A stretch of DNA of 64,000 bases from Amycolatopsis albispora (GTDB taxonomy: Bacteria > Actinomycetota > Actinomycetes > Mycobacteriales > Pseudonocardiaceae): positions 9,057,444-9,121,443 of the forward strand of contig NZ_CP015163.1 in the NCBI RefSeq assembly GCF_003312875.1. Direction: 5' to 3'. Below the pieces are notes generated by a model. The model ran no database searches. It was not told the origin of the DNA and worked only from the letters and a program-made list of their open reading frames with translations. This document shows, in pieces, positions 16,774 through 24,796 of this stretch (position 1 is the first letter of the stretch; each line of letters begins with the position of its first letter). The position numbers were made by a program, and so were the translations under genes.

Positions 16774-17907
16774 TTATTCCTCGAACGCGGCCTCCACGTC
16801 GGCTTCGGTGAGGCCGAAGTCCGAGAGCTGGTACCGGTGGGCGGGCGCCCGGCGGCCCGTGCGGCTTTCGGCGTGCAGGGTGGTCATGGCGGCACGTGCC
16901 TCGTCGGTCAGGGTGAGCCCGAAGTGTTGGTACACCGCCTCGACCGTGCCGATCGGGTCGCCGACGAAGTCCTCGTACCGCACGTCGTAGAACTGCCTGG
17001 CGTCGTACTTCGCCCGTGCAGCACGGAAATCGGCGAGGCCGCGGGACCAGAGCGCCAGCTGGCTCCGGCCGACCACCTCACCCTTGAAGGCGGTCGACCA
17101 GTCCGCCGCCGCGTTCTCGTTCAGGCTGCACACCGAGGCGATGGCGGTGCGCGGGGAACGGTGGGTCTGAATCACCAGCGCGTCCGGATAGACCGTCAGC
17201 AGCTCGTCCAGCGCGAACAGGTGGCTCGGGTTCTTCAGCACCCACCGCCGATCGGCGTCGTGCAGGCCGATGAGCCGGAGCACGTCGCGGTGCCTGCGAT
17301 AGGCCGTTGTCCAGTCCTGCCCGCGCAACCAGTCCGAATAGGACGGTACGTGGGCCAGGCATTCGAACGAGATCGAGCGCATCGACTGCCGCAGCAGCTG
17401 CCAGCACTCCTCGACCTGCTCGGCCGAGCTGTAGTGCAGGCCCATGAACTCGGGGTGCTCCTGGTGGTGCTGCTCGTACCCGGCCTGGATGCGGGCGAAA
17501 ACCGGGTTCGATTCCCAGGTGTCCCGAGGCGGCCGCGGCTGGGGCACCTCGGTGAGCCACAGCTCGGGACCCTGGTGGGCCGGATCCGCGGTGAGCAGGC
17601 GGTGCAGGGCGGTGGTGCCAGTCCGGGGCAGGCCCGTGACGAAGATCGGCCGCTCCACCGGGACGTCGGCGTAACCGGGATGCTGTTTCCAGCCCGCCTC
17701 GCTGAGCAGCCGTGCCATCAGCGCGCTGCGCAGGAACGCCCGTTTGATCTTCTTCCCGAATGGCGTCAGTTCCGCTTCACGTGCGTACGCGTCGAGCAGG
17801 ACGGCCAAGCCTTCGGTGTAGTCGTCCTCGCCGAAGTCGTCGAGGCCGGTCACCCTGGTGGCCGACGCGTGCAGGTCCTCGACCGTGCCGACCGAATCCC
17901 GTTCCAT
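16774..17907 (-). CDS. Sulfotransferase family protein
   Basis: A protein of 377 residues. The 5'-phosphosulfate loop FVTGLPRTGTTALHRLL is at residues 89-105, and the 3'-phosphate motif is in TVYPDALVIQTHRSPRTAIAS. The family transfers sulfate from PAPS to alcohols, including sterols and glycolipids. The acceptor is not evident. It is the last gene of a DUF1214-SDR-sulfotransferase operon, 12 bp after the SDR, and ends 2 bp from the stop of the convergent DUF222 gene. Confidence 0.9.
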   Translation of the reverse strand: MERDSVGTVEDLHASATRVTGLDDFGEDDYTEGLAVLLDAYAREAELTPFGKKIKRAFLRSALMARLLSEAGWKQHPGYADVPVERPIFVTGLPRTGTTALHRLLTADPAHQGPELWLTEVPQPRPPRDTWESNPVFARIQAGYEQHHQEHPEFMGLHYSSAEQVEECWQLLRQSMRSISFECLAHVPSYSDWLRGQDWTTAYRRHRDVLRLIGLHDADRRWVLKNPSHLFALDELLTVYPDALVIQTHRSPRTAIASVCSLNENAAADWSTAFKGEVVGRSQLALWSRGLADFRAARAKYDARQFYDVRYEDFVGDPIGTVEAVYQHFGLTLTDEARAAMTTLHAESRTGRRAPAHRYQLSDFGLTEADVEAAFEE

Positions 17908-17919
17908 GCCCGCGCCCCT

Positions 17920-18705
17920 TCAGTGGTGGAATTCGCCGCAGTTGACGTCGAGGCACTGCCCGGTGATCCCGCTGGCCATCGACGACGCCAGGAACACCAC
18001 GGCGTCGGCGATCTCGCCCGGCTCGGGCAGCCGGCGCAGGTCGGTGGTGGCCGCGGTTTCGGCGTAGACCTCTTCGCGGGTGATCCCGCGTTCCTTGGCC
18101 AGGTGGCCGAAGTACCACTTCAGCGCGTCGGCCCAGATGTAACCCGGCGCCACCGTGTTCACCCGGATGCCGCGCGGGCCGAGTTCGGTGGCCAGCGACT
18201 GCGCCAGCGACAGCAGCGCCGTCTTCGACATCTTGTACGCGCCGAAGGTGCGCCGCGAATGCCGGATCACCGCCGAGTTGATCATCACCACCGCACCGTC
18301 CACTTCGGCCAGTGCCGGGGTGAACAACCGGGTCAGCCGCAGGGCCGCGAGCACCGTGGTGTCCAGCGCGGTGCGGATCGCGGCCAGGTCGGCGTCGAGC
18401 AGGTCACCCATCGGCGGGAAGGCGAAAGCGTTGTGCACCAAGGCGTCCACCCGGCCGAACTCCTCGGCCGACCGGGTGGCGAGCCGTTCGGCGGCGGCTT
18501 CGTCGGCGATGTCGGTGGGGACGCAGAGCGCCCGGCGCCCCAGCGCCCTGACCTCCTTGGCCACTTCCTCCAGCCGCGATTCGGTGCGAGCGGCCAGCAC
18601 CACGTCCGCGCCGGCCGCCGCGGCGCGGACCGCGATGGAGCGCCCCAGTCCCGGGCCGATGCCCGAAACCACCACCACCTTGTCCTTGAGGCCGTCGAGC
18701 GTCAT
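17920..18705 (-). CDS. Short-chain dehydrogenase/reductase (SDR)
   Basis: A protein of 261 residues. The cofactor loop is SGIGPGLGRSIA (residues 14-25). The catalytic Ser lies in VMINSAV and the YxxxK motif in FGAYKMSKTAL. The C-terminal CLDVNCGEFHH replaces the usual DGG ending. It overlaps DUF1214 by ATGA. The operon and its KstR-like operator suggest a steroid or lipid alcohol substrate, which is inference only. Confidence 0.9.
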   Translation of the reverse strand: MTLDGLKDKVVVVSGIGPGLGRSIAVRAAAAGADVVLAARTESRLEEVAKEVRALGRRALCVPTDIADEAAAERLATRSAEEFGRVDALVHNAFAFPPMGDLLDADLAAIRTALDTTVLAALRLTRLFTPALAEVDGAVVMINSAVIRHSRRTFGAYKMSKTALLSLAQSLATELGPRGIRVNTVAPGYIWADALKWYFGHLAKERGITREEVYAETAATTDLRRLPEPGEIADAVVFLASSMASGITGQCLDVNCGEFHH

Positions 18706-19868
18706 CCGAGCATCCTGGTGGCGAAGGCGGCCTGCCGGGCCGCGATCCGGCCCGCGTATTCGCGCGGGGTGACCCTGGCCTGCTGGTAGTAAGGCAGCCG
18801 CCGGGGGAGTTCGGCGAACGGCACGACCTCCACCTCCGGGCCGTCCTCGGGTTTCAGCTCACGCGACAGCCGTTGCCAGCGGATCTGCACGAAGCCCTGC
18901 GCGTGCCCGGTGCGTTCCAGCCAGTTCGCCAGTCCCGGGTCGCGTTCGCTGACCACGAACCGGATCTTGCCGTCCGGATCGACGCGTGCCTGCGACGTGT
19001 TCAGGCTGGTCTGGTGGTTGGCGTAGTCGAGCGAGACGTACCACCGGCTGCCGAGCTGGATCCCCTGGTACGGCGCGTCGGAGGCGGGCACGGTCACCAC
19101 CAGCACCTCGTCGTCGGTCAGGTCGTAGTGCCCGGCCGAGGAGAACTGCGTGGTCAGCCCGCCCGGCGTGGACCGCGGCTCGGTCATCGTGTTCACCGGC
19201 AGCTGGAGGTAGAACCACTCCGGGAACTTCAGGAACGTGTGCAGCCGGTTGAGCAGCAGCTTCCCGGCGACGCCGTAGCGCTTGGCCAGCTTGTCCCGCG
19301 ACGGGGGCGGCGGAACTTCGCCGACGCGGTCCGCGCGCTGGATGCGCAGCACGCCGCGTTCCTCGGTGGCCCAGTCGCTGTAGACCTCGCGCGCGACCAG
19401 CATCGCCGAGCCGGGGGCGAGCGTGAAGTAGTGGGGATCGCTGGACTTCTCCGGCCCGAACCGGATTTCGAAGGTGCCGTCCGGCTCGACGCGGATGGCC
19501 CGGTCGTCGAAGGCGGTCACGCTGTCCGGCACGTCGACCGGGGTGTAGTCGCCGGCCAGCACCTGGAAGCTCAGGTCCGCGGTGGTGCCCCGGCGGCCGG
19601 TGACCACGTATTCCGCGTTGTCGCGCAGGTAGGCGTGGAAGTACAGGGTGTCGGGATTGTCCAGGCCCATCTTCGTGTACGGCCCGGTGGACTGGACGAA
19701 GTACGGGAAGTCCCGCTCGTAGGCCCACGCCATCTGCAGTGACGCGCGGATGCTGCCGGCGAGGTAGTCGTAGCCCTCGAGCAGGTCCTGGTCGGTCCGG
19801 ATGTGCGGGGCCGAGGTGATGATCTTCTCGGCTTCGGCGATCGCTTCGGCGAACGGCTGGGTGAGCAC
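18702..19868 (-). CDS. DUF1214 domain-containing protein
   Basis: A protein of 388 residues with no signal peptide. The C-terminal half has the DUF1214 pattern: QGIQLGSRWYVSLDYAN, then VSERDPGLANWLERTGH and GFVQIRWQ. The biochemical role of the family is not established. It starts at GTG 19868, six bases after TACCGT, so is likely leaderless. It leads a three-gene operon with an SDR and a sulfotransferase. The palindrome over its promoter fits a KstR-type repressor. Confidence 0.8.
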   Translation of the reverse strand: MLTQPFAEAIAEAEKIITSAPHIRTDQDLLEGYDYLAGSIRASLQMAWAYERDFPYFVQSTGPYTKMGLDNPDTLYFHAYLRDNAEYVVTGRRGTTADLSFQVLAGDYTPVDVPDSVTAFDDRAIRVEPDGTFEIRFGPEKSSDPHYFTLAPGSAMLVAREVYSDWATEERGVLRIQRADRVGEVPPPPSRDKLAKRYGVAGKLLLNRLHTFLKFPEWFYLQLPVNTMTEPRSTPGGLTTQFSSAGHYDLTDDEVLVVTVPASDAPYQGIQLGSRWYVSLDYANHQTSLNTSQARVDPDGKIRFVVSERDPGLANWLERTGHAQGFVQIRWQRLSRELKPEDGPEVEVVPFAELPRRLPYYQQARVTPREYAGRIAARQAAFATRMLG

Positions 19869-19874
19869 CCGGTT

Positions 19875-19892
19875 ACGGTAGAACGTGTTCTA
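19875..19892 (-). promoter_or_regulatory. KstR-like operator overlapping -10 of DUF1214 operon
   Basis: TAGAACGTGTTCTA (19879-19892) fits the KstR half-site pattern TNNAACNNGTTNNA at every fixed position. It abuts the minus-strand -10 TACCGT (19875-19880). The stop codon of the upstream Lrp gene lies inside the palindrome. Regulator identity is inferred from the motif alone. Confidence 0.55.
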
Positions 19893-20345
19893 ATTCACGT
19901 CAATGCTCTCCAGGCTGTGCAGCTCGTCCAGAATCAGCACGGTGTGGCTGGACAGCACGTCAGGCATGGTTTGCAGCCGGTGCAGCACCAGTTGGCGGAG
20001 GCTGGACGCGTCCGGCGCGCGCACCAGTAACACGATGTCGTGCTCACCCGAGACCAGCGCGCCGTGCCAGACCTCCGGGATCTCCAGGACGCGCTTGCGC
20101 ACCGCCTGCCACGAGTGCTGGCTGATCTTGAGGTACACGTACGCCGAGATGCCGAGGCCCGCGCGTTCCGGGTCGATCACCGCGCTGTACCCGGTGATCA
20201 CCCCGTCGCGGTGCAGGCGGTCCACGCGCGAGTAGACCGCCGCCCGCGAGATGTGCAGGCGTTCGGCGAGCGCGCGCATGGACAGCCTGCCGTCCGCGCG
20301 CAGCTCCTTGACGATTCGGCGATCGGTCTCGTCCAGTGCGGCCAT
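19890..20345 (-). CDS. Lrp/AsnC family transcriptional regulator of the bkd operon
   Basis: A protein of 151 residues. The N-terminal HTH is LDETDRRIVKELRADGRLS to ISRAAVYSRVDRL. The C-terminal RAM domain has VSGEHDIVLLVRA. ATG 20345 lies 7 bases after TAGGCT, a leaderless arrangement. The open frame continues upstream but lacks family character. It is divergent from bkdABC, where Lrp-type regulators commonly respond to branched-chain amino or keto acids, so it probably controls that operon and itself. Confidence 0.9.
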   Translation of the reverse strand: MAALDETDRRIVKELRADGRLSMRALAERLHISRAAVYSRVDRLHRDGVITGYSAVIDPERAGLGISAYVYLKISQHSWQAVRKRVLEIPEVWHGALVSGEHDIVLLVRAPDASSLRQLVLHRLQTMPDVLSSHTVLILDELHSLESIDVN

Positions 20346-20352
20346 GTGGCAC

Positions 20353-20413
20353 AGCCTAACGGCGTTCGGCGGCCAAATGTCCACAGAATCGGCCTTCCTC
20401 TGGAATATTGGCC
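20353..20413. promoter_or_regulatory. Divergent lrp/bkd control region
   Basis: The minus-strand -10 TAGGCT (20353-20358) serves lrp. Between the genes, GGCCAA (20371-20376) and TTGGCC (20408-20413) form inverted arms that could flank a multimeric Lrp site. The bkdA promoter is not clear. Confidence 0.35.
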
Positions 20414-20438
20414 GGGCGACAGCGCAGCATTTCGCGCC

Positions 20439-21524
20439 ATGACGACGGTCACCAGTACCGGCCGCGGCCTGCTGCCGACGGCGGAGCCGCTCGCCCTGCT
20501 CACCGCCGCCGGTGAGCCGGTGGCGGCGCCCGCCCTGCCCATGCCCGGCGACGAAGTGCTGCTCGACCTGCACCGCCGGATGGTGCTCGGCCGCCGGTTC
20601 GACGCGCAGGCGACCGCGCTGACCAAGCAGGGCAGGCTCGCGGTCTACCCGTCCTCGCGGGGTCAGGAGGCCTGCGAGGTCGGTGCCGTGCTCGCGCTCG
20701 AAGACCGCGACTGGCTGTTCCCCACCTACCGCGATTCGGTCGCGCTGGTCACGCGCGGAGTCGATCCGATCGAGACGCTCACGCTGCTCCAGGGTGGTTG
20801 GCACCTCGGTTACGACCCGTACGAGTACCGCGTCGCCCCGCAGTGCACGCCGCTGGCGACCAACACGCTGCACGCGGTGGGCCTCGCGCACGCCGCGCGG
20901 TACCAGGGTGAGGACAGCGTCGCGCTGGTGCTGCTCGGTGATGGCGCGACCAGTGAGGGCGACACCCACGAGGCGCTGAACTTCGCCGGGGTGTGGCAGG
21001 CGCCGGTGGTGTTCCTGGTGCAGAACAACGGTTACGCGATCAGCGTGCCGATGAGCAAGCAGAACGCGGCGCCTTCACTGGCGCACAAGGGAATCGGCTA
21101 CGGCGTGCGGTCCGAGCTGATCGACGGCAACGACCCGGCCGCGGTGTACGCGACGGTGCGCGACGCGGTCCAGGCCGCCCGCGAAGGCGGCGGGCCGACG
21201 TTGATCGAGGCCAGGACCTACCGCATCGAAGCGCACACCAACGCCGACGACGCGAACCGCTACCGCGACCCAGCCGAAGTGGCCTACTGGCTCAGCCGCG
21301 ACCCGCTCGACCGGCTGGAGGCCTACCTCCGTTCGCGCGGCCTGCTCGACGACGCCCGTCGCGACGCCGTGCTGGCCGAGGCCGAGGCGTTCGCCGCGAA
21401 GGTGCGCGACGGCATGAACGCCGATGTGGAGCCGGACCCGGCCGAGTTGTTCGAACACGTCTACGCCCAGCCGACGCCCGCGCTGCGCGAGCAGGCGGCC
21501 CAGCTCGCGGAGGAACTGCGATGA
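20439..21524 (+). CDS. bkdA: Branched-chain 2-oxoacid dehydrogenase E1 alpha
   Basis: A protein of 361 residues from ATG 20439. The thiamine diphosphate motif runs LLGDGATSEGDTHEALNFAG to VQNNGYAISV, and SSRGQEACEVGAVLAL and YRIEAHTNADD are typical of BCKDH rather than pyruvate E1. It decarboxylates branched 2-oxoacids from Val, Leu and Ile, giving acyl-CoAs for energy or branched fatty acid primers. ATGA overlap with bkdB. No E3 gene is nearby. Confidence 0.92.
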   Translation: MTTVTSTGRGLLPTAEPLALLTAAGEPVAAPALPMPGDEVLLDLHRRMVLGRRFDAQATALTKQGRLAVYPSSRGQEACEVGAVLALEDRDWLFPTYRDSVALVTRGVDPIETLTLLQGGWHLGYDPYEYRVAPQCTPLATNTLHAVGLAHAARYQGEDSVALVLLGDGATSEGDTHEALNFAGVWQAPVVFLVQNNGYAISVPMSKQNAAPSLAHKGIGYGVRSELIDGNDPAAVYATVRDAVQAAREGGGPTLIEARTYRIEAHTNADDANRYRDPAEVAYWLSRDPLDRLEAYLRSRGLLDDARRDAVLAEAEAFAAKVRDGMNADVEPDPAELFEHVYAQPTPALREQAAQLAEELR

Positions 21525-22519
21525 GCCTGTCCATGGCGGGCGCGCTGAACCGCGGCCTGGCCGACGCGCTCGAAGCCGACGACCGGGTGCTCGTCTTCGG
21601 GGAGGACGTCGGCCCGCTCGGCGGCGTGTTCCGCGTGACCGACGGGCTGACCGCCCGGTTCGGCGAGCGCCGGGTGTTCGACACGCCGCTGGCCGAGTCG
21701 GGCATCGTCGGCACCGCGATCGGCATGGCGATGAACGGGCTGCGCCCGGTGGTGGAGATGCAGTTCGACGCCTTCGCCTACCCGGCGTTCGAGCAGATCA
21801 CCAGCCACCTGGCGAAGCTGCGCAACCGCACGCGCGGCAAGGTCGAACTGCCCGTGGTCGTCCGGATTCCGTACGGTGGCGGGATCGGCGGCGTCGAGCA
21901 CCACTGCGACTCGTCGGAGATGTACTACACGCACACGCCGGGGCTGCGCGTGGTCACGCCGGGCACGCCGGAGGACGCGTACCATCTGCTGCGCGCTTCG
22001 ATCGACTCGCCGGATCCGGTGATTTTCCTGGAGCCGAAGCGGCTCTACTGGGGCAAGTCCGAGGTGGACTTCGATGCCGGGGTGCCGATGGACCGCGCGG
22101 TGGTGCGCCGCGCCGGGTCCGACGTCACGCTGATCGCCTACGGCCCGATGGTGCCGGTCGCGCTGGAAACCGCCGACGCGGCAAGGGAAGAAGGCTGGGA
22201 CGTCGAGGTGGTCGATTTGCGGACGTTGTCCCCGTTCGACGACGAGACGGTCGCCGCCTCGGTGCGCAAGACCGGCCGCGCGGTGGTGGTGCACGAGGCG
22301 TCCGGGTTCTGCGGGTACGGCGCCGAGGTCGCGGCGCGGCTCACCGAGCGCTGCTTCCACCACCTGCACGCGCCGATCCTGCGCGTCACCGGGTACGACA
22401 TTCCTTATCCGCCACCGAAACTGGAGGAGCACCACCTGCCGAACACCGACCGCGTGCTGGACGCGATCGCGCGCCTGCAATGGGACGACCAGGTGGACGG
22501 AGTGGTTGGCGTTGCCTGA
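21521..22519 (+). CDS. bkdB: Branched-chain 2-oxoacid dehydrogenase E1 beta
   Basis: A protein of 332 residues. LVFGEDVGPLGGVFRVTDGL, RVFDTPLAESGIVGTAIGMA and PYGGGIGGVEHHCDSSEMYY are E1-beta blocks, and the C-terminal transketolase domain has VVDLRTLSPFDDETV. It pairs with bkdA to form the alpha2beta2 E1 and overlaps it by 4 bp. Its end overlaps the start of bkdC. Confidence 0.93.
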   Translation: MSLSMAGALNRGLADALEADDRVLVFGEDVGPLGGVFRVTDGLTARFGERRVFDTPLAESGIVGTAIGMAMNGLRPVVEMQFDAFAYPAFEQITSHLAKLRNRTRGKVELPVVVRIPYGGGIGGVEHHCDSSEMYYTHTPGLRVVTPGTPEDAYHLLRASIDSPDPVIFLEPKRLYWGKSEVDFDAGVPMDRAVVRRAGSDVTLIAYGPMVPVALETADAAREEGWDVEVVDLRTLSPFDDETVAASVRKTGRAVVVHEASGFCGYGAEVAARLTERCFHHLHAPILRVTGYDIPYPPPKLEEHHLPNTDRVLDAIARLQWDDQVDGVVGVA

Positions 22520-23702
22520 GTTCAAGCTCCCCGACCTCGGCGAAGGGCTGACCGAGGCGGAGATCGTGCGCTGGCTGGTCGCGGTCGGCGACACGATCAC
22601 CGTGGACCAGCCGGTGGTCGAGGTGGAAACCGCCAAGGCGGCGGTCGAAGTGCCCTCTCCCTTCGCCGGGGAGGTGACCGCGCTGCACGGCGCCGCGGGC
22701 GAAACGCTGCCCGTCGGGGCACCGCTGCTCAGCGTGGGCGAACAGGCTCCGGGATTCACCGAACCGGGCGTGGTGGTCCCGGAGCCTGCCGGCGAGACCG
22801 GGGAAAGCGGCAACGTGCTGATCGGCTACGGCACGTCGGCGGCGACCACCAAGCGGCGGCGCCGGTCACGGCGGCCGGCGAACGCTTCTACGCGCACGGT
22901 GGCGGTCATTTCGCCGATCGTGCGCCGGCTGGCCAAGGAGAACGGGGTCGATCTCCGCGCTGTCCCCGGCAGCGGGCCGCAAGGCGTGATCCGGCGCTGT
23001 GACGTGGAGCGTGAGATAGCCGGGCGGTCCGCCGGTGGCCGCCGCATCCCGTTGAAGGGCCTCCGGAAAACCGTCGCCGACAAGCTGTCCACGTCGCGAC
23101 GGGAGATTCCCGAGGCGACCGTGTGGGTCGACGTCGATGCCACCGGACTGCTCGCCGCCCGCGACCAGCTCGACGGCGTGGGCCTGCTGGCGCTGCTCGC
23201 GCGGTTCACCGTGGCCGGGCTGAAGAAGTTCCCCGAGCTGAACTCGCGCGTCGAACGCGACGAAATCGTGCTGCTCGACCAGGTGCACCTCGGCTTCGCC
23301 GCGCAGACCGACCGCGGCCTGGTCGTGCCGGTGGTCCGCGACGCGCAGGAGATGAACACCCGCGCGCTGTCGGAAGCGTTGCGGGAGAAGACCGCCGCCG
23401 CACGGGCGGGTGAACTGACCCCGGCCGACCTGACCGGTGGCACGTTCACCGTGAACAACTACGGAGTGTTCGGAGTGGACGGTTCGGCCGCCATCATCAA
23501 CCACCCGGAGGCGGCGATCCTCGGCATGGGCCGGATCATCGACCGGCCGTGGGTGGTCGGCGGTGAGCTGGTGGCCCGCAAGGTCTGCCAGCTCACGCTC
23601 GCCTTCGACCACCGGGTGTGCGACGGCGGCACCGCGGGCGGATTCCTCCGCTTCGTGGCCGACTGCGTGGAGGCCCCGGTCACCGCGCTCGCGGACCTCT
23701 AG
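22506..23702 (+). CDS. bkdC: Branched-chain 2-oxoacid dehydrogenase E2 (dihydrolipoyl acyltransferase)
   Basis: About 398 residues. The lipoyl domain covers residues 1-78 with Lys44 in ETAKA. A basic linker follows, then the E1/E3-binding domain (about 133-168, ISPIVRRLAKENGV), then the CoA acyltransferase domain with the catalytic His in FDHRVCDGG. The start is TTG 22506 or TTG 22512. GGAG at 22499-22502 favours the second on spacing. The 3' end shares CTAG with the convergent HTH gene. Confidence 0.92.
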   Translation: MALPEFKLPDLGEGLTEAEIVRWLVAVGDTITVDQPVVEVETAKAAVEVPSPFAGEVTALHGAAGETLPVGAPLLSVGEQAPGFTEPGVVVPEPAGETGESGNVLIGYGTSAATTKRRRRSRRPANASTRTVAVISPIVRRLAKENGVDLRAVPGSGPQGVIRRCDVEREIAGRSAGGRRIPLKGLRKTVADKLSTSRREIPEATVWVDVDATGLLAARDQLDGVGLLALLARFTVAGLKKFPELNSRVERDEIVLLDQVHLGFAAQTDRGLVVPVVRDAQEMNTRALSEALREKTAAARAGELTPADLTGGTFTVNNYGVFGVDGSAAIINHPEAAILGMGRIIDRPWVVGGELVARKVCQLTLAFDHRVCDGGTAGGFLRFVADCVEAPVTALADL

Positions 23703-24112
23703 TCGTCGTTGGTGATGGCTTCGACCAGCCGCAACAGTTCGGTGGTCGCGGCGACCCCGCCGAGCACCACCACCTTCATCGAGCCGCGTTCCTCGTCGTA
23801 CATGGTGTCCACGCGCAGGGGCGTGGGGTCTTCACGCGGGCCGTTCACCGCGGCCATCAGCAGCGTGCTGAGCCGGTTCGCGGTGGCCGCGTCCACCGGG
23901 TCGACCTGCACGATGCTGGACACCTCGACCCGGCGCGGGCCGGTCGCCGCCGGCTGGCCGGTCAGTTCCTGGAGGTCCTCGCGGGCGATGCGGTACTGCT
24001 TGCCGATGCGGACGGCCTTGAGCCGCCCGTTCCGCACGTAGTTGCGCACGGTCCGCACGTGCAGCCCCAAGCGCTCGGCCACCTGCTCCACCGAAAGCAA
24101 CTCCTGTGTCAT
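23699..24112 (-). CDS. Helix-turn-helix (excisionase/MerR-like) DNA-binding protein
   Basis: A protein of 137 residues. Residues 4-52 form a winged HTH of the excisionase type (LLSVEQVAERLGLHVRTVRNYVRNG). The rest is not recognised and ends in a predicted alpha/beta segment (MKVVVLGGVAATTELLRLVEAI). Despite the HTH type there is no integrase or att site near it, so a chromosomal regulator is more likely. It overlaps bkdC tail to tail by 4 bp. Confidence 0.8.
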   Translation of the reverse strand: MTQELLSVEQVAERLGLHVRTVRNYVRNGRLKAVRIGKQYRIAREDLQELTGQPAATGPRRVEVSSIVQVDPVDAATANRLSTLLMAAVNGPREDPTPLRVDTMYDEERGSMKVVVLGGVAATTELLRLVEAITNDD

Positions 24113-24159
24113 GTCCCCAAATTACTCCATGCTTCCGCAAGTGAGGGTAAGAACCGGTA

Positions 24160-24738
24160 CTAGCAGAGCAGGTGGGCCAGCGCGGCGGCGGCGTCTTCGG
24201 CCTCGGAGCCGGACACCGCCGCCGGGTCGAGCAGGGCGCGTTGCGCGAGTCCGCTGAGCAGGGCGTGCGCGGCCACGCTCAACCGCCGCGCCTGTTCCTC
24301 GGTGGTGCGGCCGCCGGGGAAGCGGCGTCCGGTCAGCAGTTCGCGCAGGCGCTGGATGGGGATCGGCTGCGCGGGCTCCGGCTCACGCAGCGCGGCGGCG
24401 GTGGCTTCGAGTTCGAAGGCGAACCGGTCGCGTGCGCCGTCCCCGGCGGCCATCCGCATCCACACCCGCGCCGCGCCACGCAGTACTTCGGTGACCGAAA
24501 GCGCCGGGTCGGCGAGTTCGTCCAGCTCACCGGCCAGTTCGGTGGCGAGCTGGTCCATCGAGGCGGCGAGCAGGTTCCGCTTGCTGCCGAAGATCGAGTA
24601 GATCGCGCCCGTGGTCAGCTCGGCCCGTTCGGCGATGTCCTCCAGGCGGGCGTCGCGGTAGCCGCGGGCGGCGACTTCGGTGAGGCAGGCGTCGATCAGC
24701 GCTTCCCGATTGCGGGCCTTGAGCGCGGTCCGTTTCAC
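24160..24738 (-). CDS. TetR family transcriptional regulator
   Basis: A protein of 192 residues from GTG 24738. The N-terminal HTH has AARGYRDARLEDIAERAELTTGAIYSIFGSKRNLL. The C-terminal ligand domain is helical. It is divergent from the M14 peptidase gene across a 58-bp AT-rich gap holding palindromes, so it probably represses itself and the peptidase. The ligand is unknown. Confidence 0.9.
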   Translation of the reverse strand: MKRTALKARNREALIDACLTEVAARGYRDARLEDIAERAELTTGAIYSIFGSKRNLLAASMDQLATELAGELDELADPALSVTEVLRGAARVWMRMAAGDGARDRFAFELEATAAALREPEPAQPIPIQRLRELLTGRRFPGGRTTEEQARRLSVAAHALLSGLAQRALLDPAAVSGSEAEDAAAALAHLLC

Positions 24739-24747
24739 GCCAGTGAT

Positions 24748-24770
24748 GGTAATCTCATTATTACCGTAAT
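24748..24770. promoter_or_regulatory. Candidate TetR operator
   Basis: In a GC-rich window this gap is strikingly AT-rich. It has GGTAAT (24748-24753) facing ATTACC, and the overlapping palindrome ATTACCGTAAT (24760-24770). It lies midway between the divergent tetR and M14 peptidase starts. Confidence 0.5.
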
Positions 24771-24796
24771 CAAATTATCAAACCGGAGGGTGTGTC

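Noticed and set aside
17500..17530. GGGTTCGATTCCC resembling a tRNA T-arm
   Set aside because: It lies inside the sulfotransferase reading frame and no acceptor or anticodon stem can be drawn around it.
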